Shown here one piece after another: positions 1-9,375 of a stretch of 33,075 nucleotides of DNA. The translations under genes and the position numbers were made by a program. Below the pieces are notes generated by a model. It made no database searches. It was not told the DNA's origin and saw only the letters and a list, made by a program, of their open reading frames with translations. Within the stretch, counting starts at the first letter, position 1. Every line of letters starts with the position of its first letter. This DNA is from Gymnopus androsaceus JB14 (taxonomy: Eukaryota; Basidiomycota; Agaricomycetes; Agaricales; Omphalotaceae), in contig ML769931.1 of assembly GCA_009733575.1 (NCBI GenBank), forward strand, positions 1 to 33,075, read 5' to 3'.

Positions 1-346
1 AAACACCAAAGCACGGGTCAAGTACGCCAACTCAACAAACAACTTTGCGTATCTCGGGAGCCTTTACATCGCCCCGCAATGATACTCCAACTCTCAGTGA
101 TTCCCACGAGTTACCTAACAAGCTTATATGACCGCCGCGCAAGTCACTCAAGTAGGCGTTTTTAACACACTCAGTGAAGAGCGGGCAAGGGGTAGAATCT
201 GTTGGTAAAGCTAGGTAAGGTTTTATATTGGAGGAGTTTTTAAAAGCAACTAAAGTACGACGACCGCTTGAACTAATTGAGGGGAAAGCAAACACCCAAA
301 GCACGGGTCAAGTACGCCGACTCAACAAACGACTCTTGCGTATCTG
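1..346 (-). repeat. Rearranged fragment of the LTR-B family
   Basis: Bases 1-218 match 1353-1570 inside LTR-B1 with no difference that I can find. At 219 the sequence does not continue as LTR-B1 does but jumps back to the equivalent of 1218, and then follows LTR-B1 to about 346, where similarity stops. The fragment therefore holds a head-to-tail junction of a block of about 350 bp. The first part is identical, whereas the second part differs mainly by single-base indels. It may be a local tandem duplication, a second LTR insertion cut by the window edge, or an assembly error. Confidence 0.75.
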
Positions 347-408
347 CGCACTATGCTATAGGCACCAGTGGGCGGGCATCAGGCTAGGTGTATCACCTTA
401 TCACAATC

Positions 409-609
409 TTTTTAAAAACTTATGGATAAACAGTATTTGATGGTCTGTGCCATTTTGGGAGGGTGCCGAAGGTGCCGTGGGCTGCCGAATAAGCGCCCTG
501 GGTGCCAAGCCGGATTTTAGCAGCTGCCCGGCCATATTCCCGGGGCTCCAGAAGTTATCGTAGCTCTTTACAAAAGCTCTACGAAGTCTTATCAATATGT
601 TTTTAAAAA
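409..609. repeat. Possible small inverted-repeat element (MITE-like)
   Basis: The palindromic decamer TTTTTAAAAA occurs at 409-418 and 600-609. The sequence just inside each copy (CTTATGGATAA at the left, CATATTGATAA read inward from the right) matches at about 9 of 11 bases. The interior, about 180 bp, is rich in GGTGCC and lacks coding sequence. It lies at the point where similarity to the copia-A integrase fades. Whether the decamer is a target duplication or part of the inverted repeat cannot be decided. Confidence 0.35.
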
Positions 610-619
610 GCCTTACTGC

Positions 620-1034
620 ATACTGTGATTTGCCGGGTTCTTTTTCTCGTTTAACGTAAACGATACTGCCAAAGACTCAAAGATTAGTAATGTCCGGTTT
701 AATACCAAACCGTTTCTTGTATGGAGTGGCCATTCCAATGGCTTTCTTCAGCGTCCTGTTCCATACATATACTGTGTATTTCATCATGAATCCCCAAAGC
801 CATTTTGGGAGTCCTGATGAAATCAAAAGACTTCGAACTGCATTCAGCAACGTTCGATGTGCATGTTCCGCTATACCATTGTGTTCCGGGGTGTCGTGTA
901 CCATGAGATGTCATCGTGTCCCAATACGTTCCAGATATGCCGTGAATTCATTACTGAGAAATTCTCCCCCTCGATCAGAGTGGAGAACTTTAACAGTTGT
1001 GCCATATTGAGTTTGGAGACCTGTTTGGAGAACC
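620..1034 (-). pseudogene. Copia-A integrase core, distal part
   Basis: Read on the minus strand, this is the second half of a Ty1/copia integrase catalytic core. The motif VLHSDRGGEFLSNEF (second catalytic Asp, about 985) is followed by TPEHNGIAEHAHRTLLNAVR (the catalytic Glu region) and WNRTLKKAIG. A frameshift lies just upstream of the TPEHNG segment, and a stop follows near 677. The first half of the gene lies beyond LTR-B1 at 2865 and above. Joining the two sides through a 4-bp duplication restores one frame. No reverse transcriptase follows on the left, so the element is truncated there or interrupted by 1-609. Confidence 0.85.
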
Positions 1035-1293
1035 ATGTTGATGAGTTAGATTTGTGCTGGGTATGAAAACCAACCAAACAACAATCACCCCAATCAGATA
1101 TAATCCAAAAGGTTTAATTTAATGCGAGGAAGGAGGTTGTCAAAGGTTCCCTCGACTACTAATTGATTCGAAGAGAAAAGCACTTGACAGTTGACACAGA
1201 TAGTGCGCAATGAACAAGGTTTTATATTTGGAGGGAGGTTTTGAAAAGCCAACTAACGTACGACGACGCGCTGAACTAATTGAGGGGAAAGCA

Positions 1294-1412
1294 AACACCA
1301 AAGCACGGGTCAAGTACGCCGACTCAACAAACGACTTTGCGTATCTGCGGTGAAACACCAAAGCACGGGTCAAGTACGCCAACTCAACAAACAACTTTGC
1401 GTATCTCGGGAG
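1294..1412. repeat. 60-bp tandem repeat inside LTR-B1
   Basis: Two units of exactly 60 bp start at 1294 and 1354, each beginning AACACCAAAGCACGGGTCAA. They differ mainly at GCCGACT/GCCAACT and ACGACT/ACAACT. LTR-B2 has three units at the equivalent place. Confidence 0.85.
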
Positions 1413-1916
1413 CCTTTACATCGCCCCGCAATGATACTCCAACTCTCAGTGATTCCCACGAGTTACCTAACAAGCTTATATGACCGCCGCGCAAGTCACT
1501 CAAGTAGGCGTTTTTAACACACTCAGTGAAGAGCGGGCAAGGGGTAGAATCTGTTGGTAAAGCTAGGTAACACTCCGAGAAGCTTCCTCCCTAAAACTAG
1601 ACCAAGCCGACAGTTGGGTCCAAGACCTTTCCTAATCAACAACGGGCTTGTCGAGGTGTGCACATTAGGCTCCACCTGCGGTCCTAAGACTGATGTGACC
1701 TCTCTTCGAGATGAAAACCAGGAATGCTCGACTTAATAGCTGGGAAGTAGAATGAACAGCCTCAGTATTATCAAGGTTACAAGAAGGCCACCCGTTTCAA
1801 AGTTGTAGAGGACAATGCAGACACGTCTGAGCGTGTACAAATCACTACAGGTCCCAAGATAGAACTGCGTTTCAGGTATCAAGTCTAACTTGTCATTCCG
1901 AGATAGAATAGCTACC

Positions 1917-1924
1917 CTTATATA
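1917..1924 (-). promoter_or_regulatory. TATA box of LTR-B1
   Basis: TATATAAG on the minus strand, about 940 bp into the LTR. The same motif is at the matching place in LTR-B2 (8686-8693). This fits a U3/R promoter and supports the LTR reading. Activity cannot be judged. Confidence 0.5.
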
Positions 1925-2864
1925 CTGAGCGAGATATATGAAAATAGGAAAATGAGAGAAACTGAGCGAGATAGGATGAAACAGAGTAAGTAAAATAGAA
2001 AAAGATAAATAATGTCCATATATGCGTGTATACTATGGTTTTGCCTCGACGTTTTCCTGCCTCGTTTGTTTGTCTTCCTCGATTGGGTCGACTTTTGGGA
2101 TTTTGGTCCGAATCGACTCGAGTCATTTGCCTTTTTACAAGGCTCGCCAGTTCCTTTAGCAGAACAGCCCTCGGAGGTATTTCTATGTTTTTCCTTGCCA
2201 ATGGGAGACTGGTTATTATCCCTAGTTCCGCGTGGTCTCGAGTCTAGATGCCTGGTAGCATATGGATCTCGGTAAAACGCTGAGGCTCGGATAGAAATAC
2301 TCCTTGGTCCTTCCGTGCTCTAGAAGTAGCTACAGCAAGTGGGTCATGTGGCCGCGTTGGACTGCCGCGGCTATATGCCTGGGCGCTTTCCAGCGAGCGT
2401 CAACTTTGAGGGCACCTGTTAGGGTACTTCCTCATCTCGGTCCACCTTGCTTCGTTTAATAAACTTGAGTGTTGTTTAGACTCCTCGGTGAGCTGATCGC
2501 GGAAGCGATGCCTCGTTAAGACTTCGATCCCTTGGATATATCCTTCGATGACCTAGCCTAGTATAACTGGTATGTGGGCTCGTTTATCTGCCTCGGTCAG
2601 CAACTTGTTATCCAACAAGCTTGCCTCGCTACACCATACCGCGCATAGGACTTTGATCGAGGCACATTCACAAAGTTAAGTATGGTACCATTGCGCGTAC
2701 CGTTACTCTGCAACCTCTTGGGTAGAATAGGTCCTCGGTAGATTTTAACTATCAGCTCGGGCTCACTATAGTTCTCTTATTGACCGTGTTTTGTTACTAA
2801 CAGAACCTAGGATTATTGGTTCTGCGCAGTTCTAGCCTTAGCCAAAAAATCGGCGTATCAACGT

Positions 2865-4766
2865 ATTGTGCGAATGACTCGTCTTTGACTTCATTTGGGG
2901 TTCCTCCAACCAGTCAGTTGCTTCGTCAACTAAAGTCAGCGTGTAAGTGCAATGGTTTACCATCCTGACTTGTGATGGTCCCCACACGTCCATGTGGAAG
3001 ACGTCTCCAAAATTTTCCGCACATGTGGAGATGATCGCACCTGAGCGATAGGATACCTGGATGCTTTCCCAAGCATACAAGCGCGGCATTCTGGTTCGTC
3101 CATTTGCTTTCGGATCCAATCCGATTCCACGAACCTGGTTGTCTCGGAACATATGCTTCACGTAAGCATAGTTAAGATGACCTAAGATGCAGTGTGCCTC
3201 GTAAAGAGATACTAATCTGCCAATCTTAGTCGAATAGGCGTGTTCTCTGTGATGGGATCTGGTATAGTCCGTTAATCTTTGGGATAACTCCCACGAGATT
3301 CCCTGGCAATCTCTGATCGTCATTTTACCATTTGCGGTGTGGATGGCGTAACCATCATCGTCGAGTTTTCCCAGTGATACAAGTGTGCTGGGAGTGTCTG
3401 GACATAGAAGGGTGTTAGGGAGCTTTAACATTCTTATCTCTTGTTCAAATGTTGGAAGTCCCAGATGGAGTGTGCCGGAGATGTTTGCCGTGAAGGTTTC
3501 CGCATTAGCGGCCTGGATGACTCGTGTTGGAATCTCCCGTTGATTCCTGAGTTCGTCGGTGAGCGGGGTCATGTGAGTAGAGCATCCGGAGTCAAAAAGA
3601 ATTGCTCCGTAGCTATGGGCTGCAGCGTAAGTGTCGACGTATACTTCTTCCTCCTCTTCGTTGTTAAGAGTAAGAGGTGGCGGACTGTCAACTTTGATGT
3701 TTTGCACTATATCAGAATTGTATTTCTGACATCTGTGATCACTCGGCGATGAAAGAGCTAATTTGAATTTATCAGCTATTTCGGAAAAATCGAACACAAG
3801 ATTCCCATGCTTAGCGGGAATTTCGATTGCTGCCCATGATGACTCTCGTACTTCCTCAATCATGGATGAGGATGCCACTTTGCTGTTCTTCGGCCTATCT
3901 CTCCAGTTTCCATCTGACTTCTTCTTCTGCTTCTCTTTAGGAGCCTTCGTCTCCTTTGCCTCGTTGGCCTGACTGCGTTTCTCCGATGGACATTGATTTC
4001 CAAAATGACCTTTACCTCCGCAGTTGTAACAAACAGAGTCTTGACGACTCGTTGATCCTCCGCAGCCTCTGCCTCTGCCTCGGGAATTTCCTCTAGAGGA
4101 ATTTCCACGACCTTGGAAACCTCCTCTTCCCCTGTTACCGGCATAGTTTGCCGATTCCTTCTTGTGATCATGTCACATTTGGTGTACCATTGATTCAGCA
4201 CGAATGGTAGAGATGAGCTCTGCAGGACTGAGCTTCTTGTCTGCTTTCACGGAGAAAACAGCCAATGCGTTTATGGTGGCTTTGAAGGTGTCAGGGACAG
4301 AGGACATAATGGTATTGACAAATATGTTGTCATTGATATCAATTCCCCTAGTTGTGAGGTCGTCGCGGATGCTGATCATGTCGTCCAAATGTTTATTGAC
4401 CTTGGATGGGTCCGTGCATCGCATGGTGTGAAGTTGTCTTTGCAAAAATGATTCAGTAAGAGCGTTTTTAGAATCATAATCAGCGAGTAAATTTTCCCAC
4501 AACCGTTTCGTGTTGTCGTAGTTCCTATACCTTCGGAATATTCCATCCAATAACCTGCCAATGATAGCATTCAAAAGGTCATTGTCCTTTTCTCTATCAT
4601 TCTCCATTGCATCTGGATCCGTTGTCACATGTGGATTCCATTCGAAATAACGCTGGTAGCTGATAGATCTGGCTGCGAATTCCACTCGAGTTTTCCACGT
4701 ATCCCAGTTTGATCTGTCCGACTTTAAGGTTGTAACCTTATCAAAGGCTTTTAGTGCTTTAGACAT
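2865..4766 (-). pseudogene. Copia-A gag-protease-integrase N-terminus (Ty1/copia)
   Basis: One minus-strand frame runs from the Met at 4766. Residues 1-200 look like a copia gag (WDTWKTRVEF, then a UBN2-like helical region). Next come an RGG-rich stretch, a CCHC zinc knuckle (CYNCGGKGHFGNQC, near 4020), the protease active site (FDSGCSTHMT, about 3590), the GAG-pre-integrase motif (HCILGHLNYAYVKHM) and the first integrase motif (HMDVWGPSQV, near 2970). A TGA at 4173-4175 interrupts the frame, which is otherwise continuous. Frameshifts follow around the integrase Cys pair (CRACMLGKA is in another frame, near 3085) and near 2890. LTR-B1 then cuts the gene. The product would have packaged RNA and processed and integrated the element; it is certainly dead now. 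Confidence 0.88.
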
Positions 4767-5394
4767 ATTGTTGTCGTCGGAATCTGATTCAAATGCCCCT
4801 GATGATTCAGATCCTGAATCTGATGGAGATGAGGGTGGAGATCTTTGTGGAAGATCACTCGGTAAGGGCTGTGGAGTTTGCTGTGGAGATGGCTGTGGAG
4901 ATGGATTTGGTGGAAGTGGAGGTGGTGTTTGCTGTGGCTCTTGTTTTGGTAACGAAACTGGAGCTGGTGAAGGAGTAGGTGCTGGAGTGAGATTAGATGA
5001 AGATGAGGCTGCGGCTTTCTGTTTGCCAGCTAGATGTTCGCTACGTCTTTTTCCTGTCTTTCGTTTTCTGCGATTTTGATAAATTGTTCCTGAACAATAT
5101 CAGGTAGATCGGCATAATCCGGTAATTCTGCAGTGTATTTAGTATCCTTGTAAGGAGTATCGTACCGGCCAGTTTGGGCAAGGCTGTTTAGCACAAACAA
5201 ACCACTTCTGGTCGCTTGGATTCCACCACCTGTCGTGGGTTTCGTCTTTGTCTGCTATATGTGATTTCGAAGTGCAAGGTGCCTTCTGATCAGTGGCTGG
5301 TAATGGTAATGGTAGAGGCGCTGGTTTACTGCTGGATGCTGCGGCGGCGGCAGCTTGTCCTGATGCTGTTCTGCGAGCTGCTGGTGCAGTATGC
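4767..5394 (-). pseudogene. Possible N-terminal extension of copia-A gag
   Basis: The gag frame stays open upstream of the Met at 4766 through an acidic Ser/Asp segment and a long Pro/Gln-rich stretch (QPSPQQTPQPLPSD) to about 5080. Further upstream, other frames read like coding sequence: a Trp/Cys-rich piece (DRWWNPSDQKWFVCAKQPCP, near 5200) and YDTPYKDTKYTAELPDYADL (about 5110-5160). At least two frameshifts would separate these parts. It could be an N-terminal gag domain or a separate small ORF of the element. I do not recognise a domain. Confidence 0.45.
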
Positions 5395-5790
5395 TAGGTT
5401 GTGACATCAACAAGAGTTATGTCCACAAATAGATGCGTCAATGGTTAAGGCGGCCATACCTATTAGAGTTATGTCCTAAATAGGAAGTAGCAGCAGTAAG
5501 TCCACACAGGACTTAGTAGTAACGATCACACAGATCGATGGGGGACAACGGTGATATTACAGGGTACGGTACCTAAGCTTATATACAGTCCTAAGTACAA
5601 ACAATATATCGGGCAAGTGGCTACTGCGTGAATACTTGTGGCTACTATGCATACAGTAAAGTAGGTACTGCGAGAGAGCAAGTGGATACGGCGAGAGACT
5701 ATGTGGAGTCTGCGAGACAATAACAGTGGAGTGCATGGGATGGTGATACAAACAAGTGGATACTATGAGAAAGCGTTCCATGTATAGTTC
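5395..5790 (-). mobile_element. Copia-A 5' LTR and leader (edges estimated)
   Basis: This stretch lies upstream of the copia-A gag and has no coding signal. It holds a good minus-strand TATA box (5578-5587) and imperfect repeats of the type AAGTGGATAC / AAGTGGCTAC / ATGTGGAGTC on the plus strand. The 3' LTR is not in the window, so neither edge can be fixed by comparison; the span is an estimate from context. Confidence 0.4.
5578..5587 (-). promoter_or_regulatory. TATA box upstream of copia-A gag
   Basis: TGTATATAAG on the minus strand, about 190 bp before the first gag-like codons and inside the presumed LTR. Confidence 0.45.
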
Positions 5791-6007
5791 GATAAGATAT
5801 ATTTACCTTTGATATTCCAACATTCCCATCTTTGACCTCCAAAAGCCCCAAAAATTGCCTCAAATTTCGAAAATATCTGTGAGAAAATATGACAGTCCGT
5901 AAGATTTGGGTCCCTTGCAACATGTGACTTACGAAGTGATCAAAATGAGACAGTACACTAACTAGTGGGGCCAGCATCACCTATAAGAAAATTGGTGAGC
6001 ACTTGGT
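5791..6007. other. Short spacer between copia-A and the hAT element
   Basis: No reading frame or repeat that I recognise. It ends with CACTTGGT (6000-6007), the left target duplication of the hAT element. The sequence after the right copy at 12077 is the original continuation of this spacer. Confidence 0.5.
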
Positions 6008-6470
6008 TAGTGTGTGGCTTGGGTTGGTTCAGGTGCCCAAAATGTCAACCCGACCCGGACCCAGGTGGCTGGGTACGGGTAAATCCGGGTTGGGTTGGGT
6101 ACGGTTTTTAAACAGGTTAGTAGTGCTACTATGACCAAGCTACAGAATGGAATTAACAAGATAAACTACTACTGACATACAGATATTATAACAAAATTTC
6201 ATTGTTGACCAAAACAATACCGTCGTTGTCATCATCAGGATTCAGCATCAGAAAGTAAGAAATTAACCAGCTCCTCGTTCGAAATATAATCTTCAGGCAA
6301 CCAGTTGCCAAAACACATGAGAGTAGTGTGTGGCTCGGGTCAGGTCGGGTGCCCAAAATGCCAACCCGACCAGGACCCGGCACTCAACCTGGACCCGGTA
6401 GGTTGGGTAAGGGTTTGATGCCGGGTCCGGGTTCTGGGTTTTCCGAGGTAGTATAAACACTTAAATACTA

Positions 6471-6713
6471 CAGTGACGGCAACTATTGATGCACACCCCC
6501 AAATCGGGAAGGTGGGCGCTTAAGCGTTGTTCTTCAGCATACTGCTCAAAAGAATCATGATTTTTGAGATTATGAGTACTACATAATGCTTAATAGGTGT
6601 GATTTTCACGCGAGGAAGTCCAACGGGCTTTTTTTGATGAGACATGGGGGTTCAAAGCACTTAAGCGCCCATCGGCCTGATTTGGGGGTGTGCATCAATA
6701 GTTGCCGTCACTG
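6471..6713. mobile_element. 243-bp TA-flanked MITE (Tc1/mariner-like)
   Basis: The terminal inverted repeats are identical over the first 35 bp (CAGTGACGGCAACTATTGAT, then GCACACCCCCAAATC) and stay similar to about 57 bp. TA flanks both sides (6469-6470 and 6714-6715). Ends starting CAGT with a TA duplication fit the Tc1/mariner/pogo group. It has no coding capacity. It sits inside the 721-bp hAT element, giving three levels of nesting. Confidence 0.88.
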
Positions 6714-6750
6714 TATATATTATGACTTTTGTCATATTTATGTAGTTTGC

Positions 6751-6801
6751 AGGCCATGATGTCATTGCATTTTGAGCCAAAATACCATGACATCATGGCC
6801 T
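6751..6801. repeat. Near-perfect hairpin
   Basis: Arms AGGCCATGATGTCAT (6751-6765) and ATGACATCATGGCCT (6787-6801) are perfectly complementary over 15 bp. The inner sequences (GCATTTTG / CAAAATAC) extend the stem almost to the loop. It lies inside the inner hAT element. It may be a tiny foldback insertion; I see no clear target duplication. Confidence 0.6.
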
Positions 6802-8685
6802 TCAGCGTGTTTAAGCGCCCATAAGCGCCCGGGAGCATTTCTAAAAGAAATTTAAGAGTTTTTTAATTAATTTTACAGGTAAATATATCTTTTAATTTAC
6901 ATTATAAAATATAGGTTTTCTTGACCCTGGGTGGATCCAGGTACATTGCCGGGTCTCGGGTCCACAGAGCTGGACCCGACCCGACCCAGCACAGCCACCC
7001 AACCCGGAAACCCGGCATACCCGGCATACCCAAGCCACACACTACATGAGAGCACAAATGGTCTCAGCACGGAGTTGGTTATGGAGATGGGAGATGAGGA
7101 TGCGACCATGCAAAAACATTCTTTCAACGGCAACAGAAGAAGCAAAAAATTTAAAAGAGAATGAGAATCCATAAAAATATAATGAGAGCAGTACACACCT
7201 GGTATCAAGTGCAAAGAGATTGCCCACTTTGCAAGGTTAGAATACACTTTCTGATTCATGATCCACCATTGAAGAGGGTCATCCGTTTGCACACAGTTGT
7301 CCTGAAGGTAGTGGTCAAGCTCATCTTTCCCTGCTTCCCCTGTACCGCTACCAACTTGCCTGGCCATGAGTGAAACAAACAAGTTTGATGAAGAAGCATG
7401 AGGGGCTTTGGAGGTCGAATTCTAGCAATATCAGTCATTAGCAAGGAGGTAAAAGGAAGCAAGAGGGTCAAAAACACACCATCAATGAGCCTGTACCTGG
7501 CTGAGAGGGTTTGTACCACTCCCAGTGTTTTCAAGTAACGGCAACAGCCTCCTGAATCCATGTATCCATCCAACCAGCCTCGTGCAAGTAGTTGAGCTTC
7601 ATCAATGGGTGTAGAACTGTTTCAATTGTTAGTGCATTACACAAAGTAAGGGGAAAGGCAGTACTTACTCATTGCCATACGATAAATATCTGAATCATCC
7701 ATTAGTGTATAATATTTGTTGAGGGTTTTCTTGCCAATAGAGAGCACATTGATACACCAATTTTTGGGCTAAGGCTAGAACTGCGCAGAACCAATAATCC
7801 TAGGTTCTGTTTGTAACAAAACATGGTCAATAAGAGAACTATAATGAGCCCGAGCTGATAGTTAAAATCCGCCGAGGACCTATTCTACCCAAGAGGTTGC
7901 AGATTAATGGTACGCGCAATGGTACCATACTTAACTTTGTGAATGCACCTTGATCAAAGTCCTATGCGCGGTATGGTGTAGCGAGGCAAGCTTGTTGGAT
8001 AACAAGTTGCTGACCAAGGCAGATAAATGAGCCCACATACCAGTTATACTAGGCTAGGTCATTGAAGGATATACCCAAGGGATCGAAGTCTTAATGAGGC
8101 ATTGCTTCTGCAATCAGCTCACCGAGGAGTCTACACGACACTCAAGTTTATTGAACAAAGCAAGGTGGACCGAGATGAGGAAGTACCATAATGGGTGCCC
8201 CCAAAGTTGACGCTCGCTGGAAAGCACCCAGGCAGATAGCCGCGGTAATCCAATGTGGCTACATGACCCACTTGCTGTAGCTACTTCTAGAGCATAGAAG
8301 GACCAAGGAGTGTTTCTATCCGAGCCTCAGCATTTTACTGAGATCCATATGCTACCATGCATCTAGACTCGAGACTGCACAGAACTAGGGATAATGACCA
8401 GTCTCCCATTGGCGAGGAAAAACATAGAAATACTTCTGAGGGCTGTTCTGCTAAAGGAACTGGCGAGTCTTGTAAAAAGGCAAATGACTCGAGTCAATTT
8501 GGACCAAAAATCCCAAAAGTCAACCCAATCAAGGAAGACAAATGAATGAGGCAGGAAACGTCGAGGCAAAACCATAGTATACACGCATATATGGACATTA
8601 TTTATCTTTTTCTATTTTACTTACTCTGTTTCATCCTATCTCGCTCAGTTTCTCTCATTTTTCTATTTTATTATATCTCGCTCAG

Positions 8686-8693
8686 TATATAAG
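8686..8693 (+). promoter_or_regulatory. TATA box of LTR-B2
   Basis: TATATAAG, preceded by repeated CTCGCTCAG motifs. It matches 1917-1924 of LTR-B1 in position and context. Confidence 0.5.
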
Positions 8694-9202
8694 GGTAGCT
8701 ATTCTATCTCAGAATAACAAGTTAGACTTGATACCTGAAACACAGTTCTATCTTAGGACCTGTAGTGATTCATACATGCTCAGATGCATCTGCATTGTCC
8801 TCTGCAACGTTTGAAACAGGTGGCCTTCTTGTAACCTCAATAATACTGCTGTTCATTCTACTTCCCAGCTATTAAGTCAAGCATTCCTGGTTTTCATCTT
8901 GAAGAGAGGTCACATCAGTCTTAGGACCGCAGGTGGAGCCTAACGTGCACACCTCGACGAGCCCATTGTTGATTAGGAAGGTCTTGGACCCAACTGTCGG
9001 CTTGGTCTAGTTTTAGGGAGGAAGCTCCTCGGAGTGTTACCTAGCTTTACCAACAGATTCTACCCCTTACCCACTCTTCACTGAGTGTGTTAAAAACGCC
9101 TACTCTAGTGACTTGCACGGCAGTCATATAAGCTTGTTAGGTAACTCGCAGGTTTCCCTGAGAGTTGGAGTATCATTGCGCAGCAACGTAAAGGCTCCCG
9201 AG

Positions 9203-9375
9203 ATACGCTAAGTCATTTGTTGAGTCGGTGTACTTGACCCATGCTTGGGTATTTCACCTCGGATACACAAAGTCGTTTGTTGAGTTGGCGTACTTGACCC
9301 GTGCCTTGGTGTTTGTGTGGATACGCAAAGTTGTTTGTTGAGTCGGTGTACTTGACCCATGCTTTGGTGTTTGCT
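9203..9375. repeat. Three-unit 60-bp tandem repeat inside LTR-B2
   Basis: Three imperfect units of TTTGTTGAGT(C/T)GG(T/C)GTACTTGAC followed by CC(A/C)(T/G)TGC and a TTTGGTGTTT-like end. LTR-B1 has two such units, so the copy number varies between the two insertions. Confidence 0.75.

Larger units (their letters stand above)
1039..2860 (-). mobile_element. LTR-B1, probable solo LTR (about 1.8 kb)
   Basis: This is an inverted copy of 7750-9626. On the minus strand it begins TGATACGCC and ends CTCATCA, so it has TG...CA ends. It is flanked by ATGT (1035-1038) and ACGT (2861-2864), a 4-bp target duplication with one transition difference. It splits the copia-A integrase, and removing it with one duplication copy restores the frame. 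A TATA box lies at 1917-1924. No gag or pol is present inside. A solo LTR left by recombination is the simplest reading; a short non-autonomous LTR element is the alternative. Small ORFs inside are not conserved in frame with LTR-B2. Confidence 0.8.
6324..7044. mobile_element. Non-autonomous hAT element inside the larger hAT
   Basis: Ends are TAGTGTGTGGCTCGGGTCAG and, read inward from the right, TAGTGTGTGGCTTGGGTATG. The perfect 8-bp duplication CATGAGAG lies at 6316-6323 and 7045-7052. Its termini belong to the same family as the host element, so it was probably mobilised by the same transposase. It is 721 bp with no coding capacity, and it landed in the last coding part of the transposase gene. 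Removing it restores the frame from ETICALM to CFGNWLPED. Confidence 0.92.

Noticed and set aside
2838..2880. End of the long minus-strand copia-A frame as a natural C-terminus
   Set aside because: The last codons lie inside LTR-B1 and past a frameshift; they are insertion sequence, not copia protein.
8357..8584. Overlapping ORFs in LTR-B2 and their partners at 2012-2275 in LTR-B1
   Set aside because: The corresponding frames in the two copies differ by indels and no domain is visible, so they look like chance frames in an LTR.
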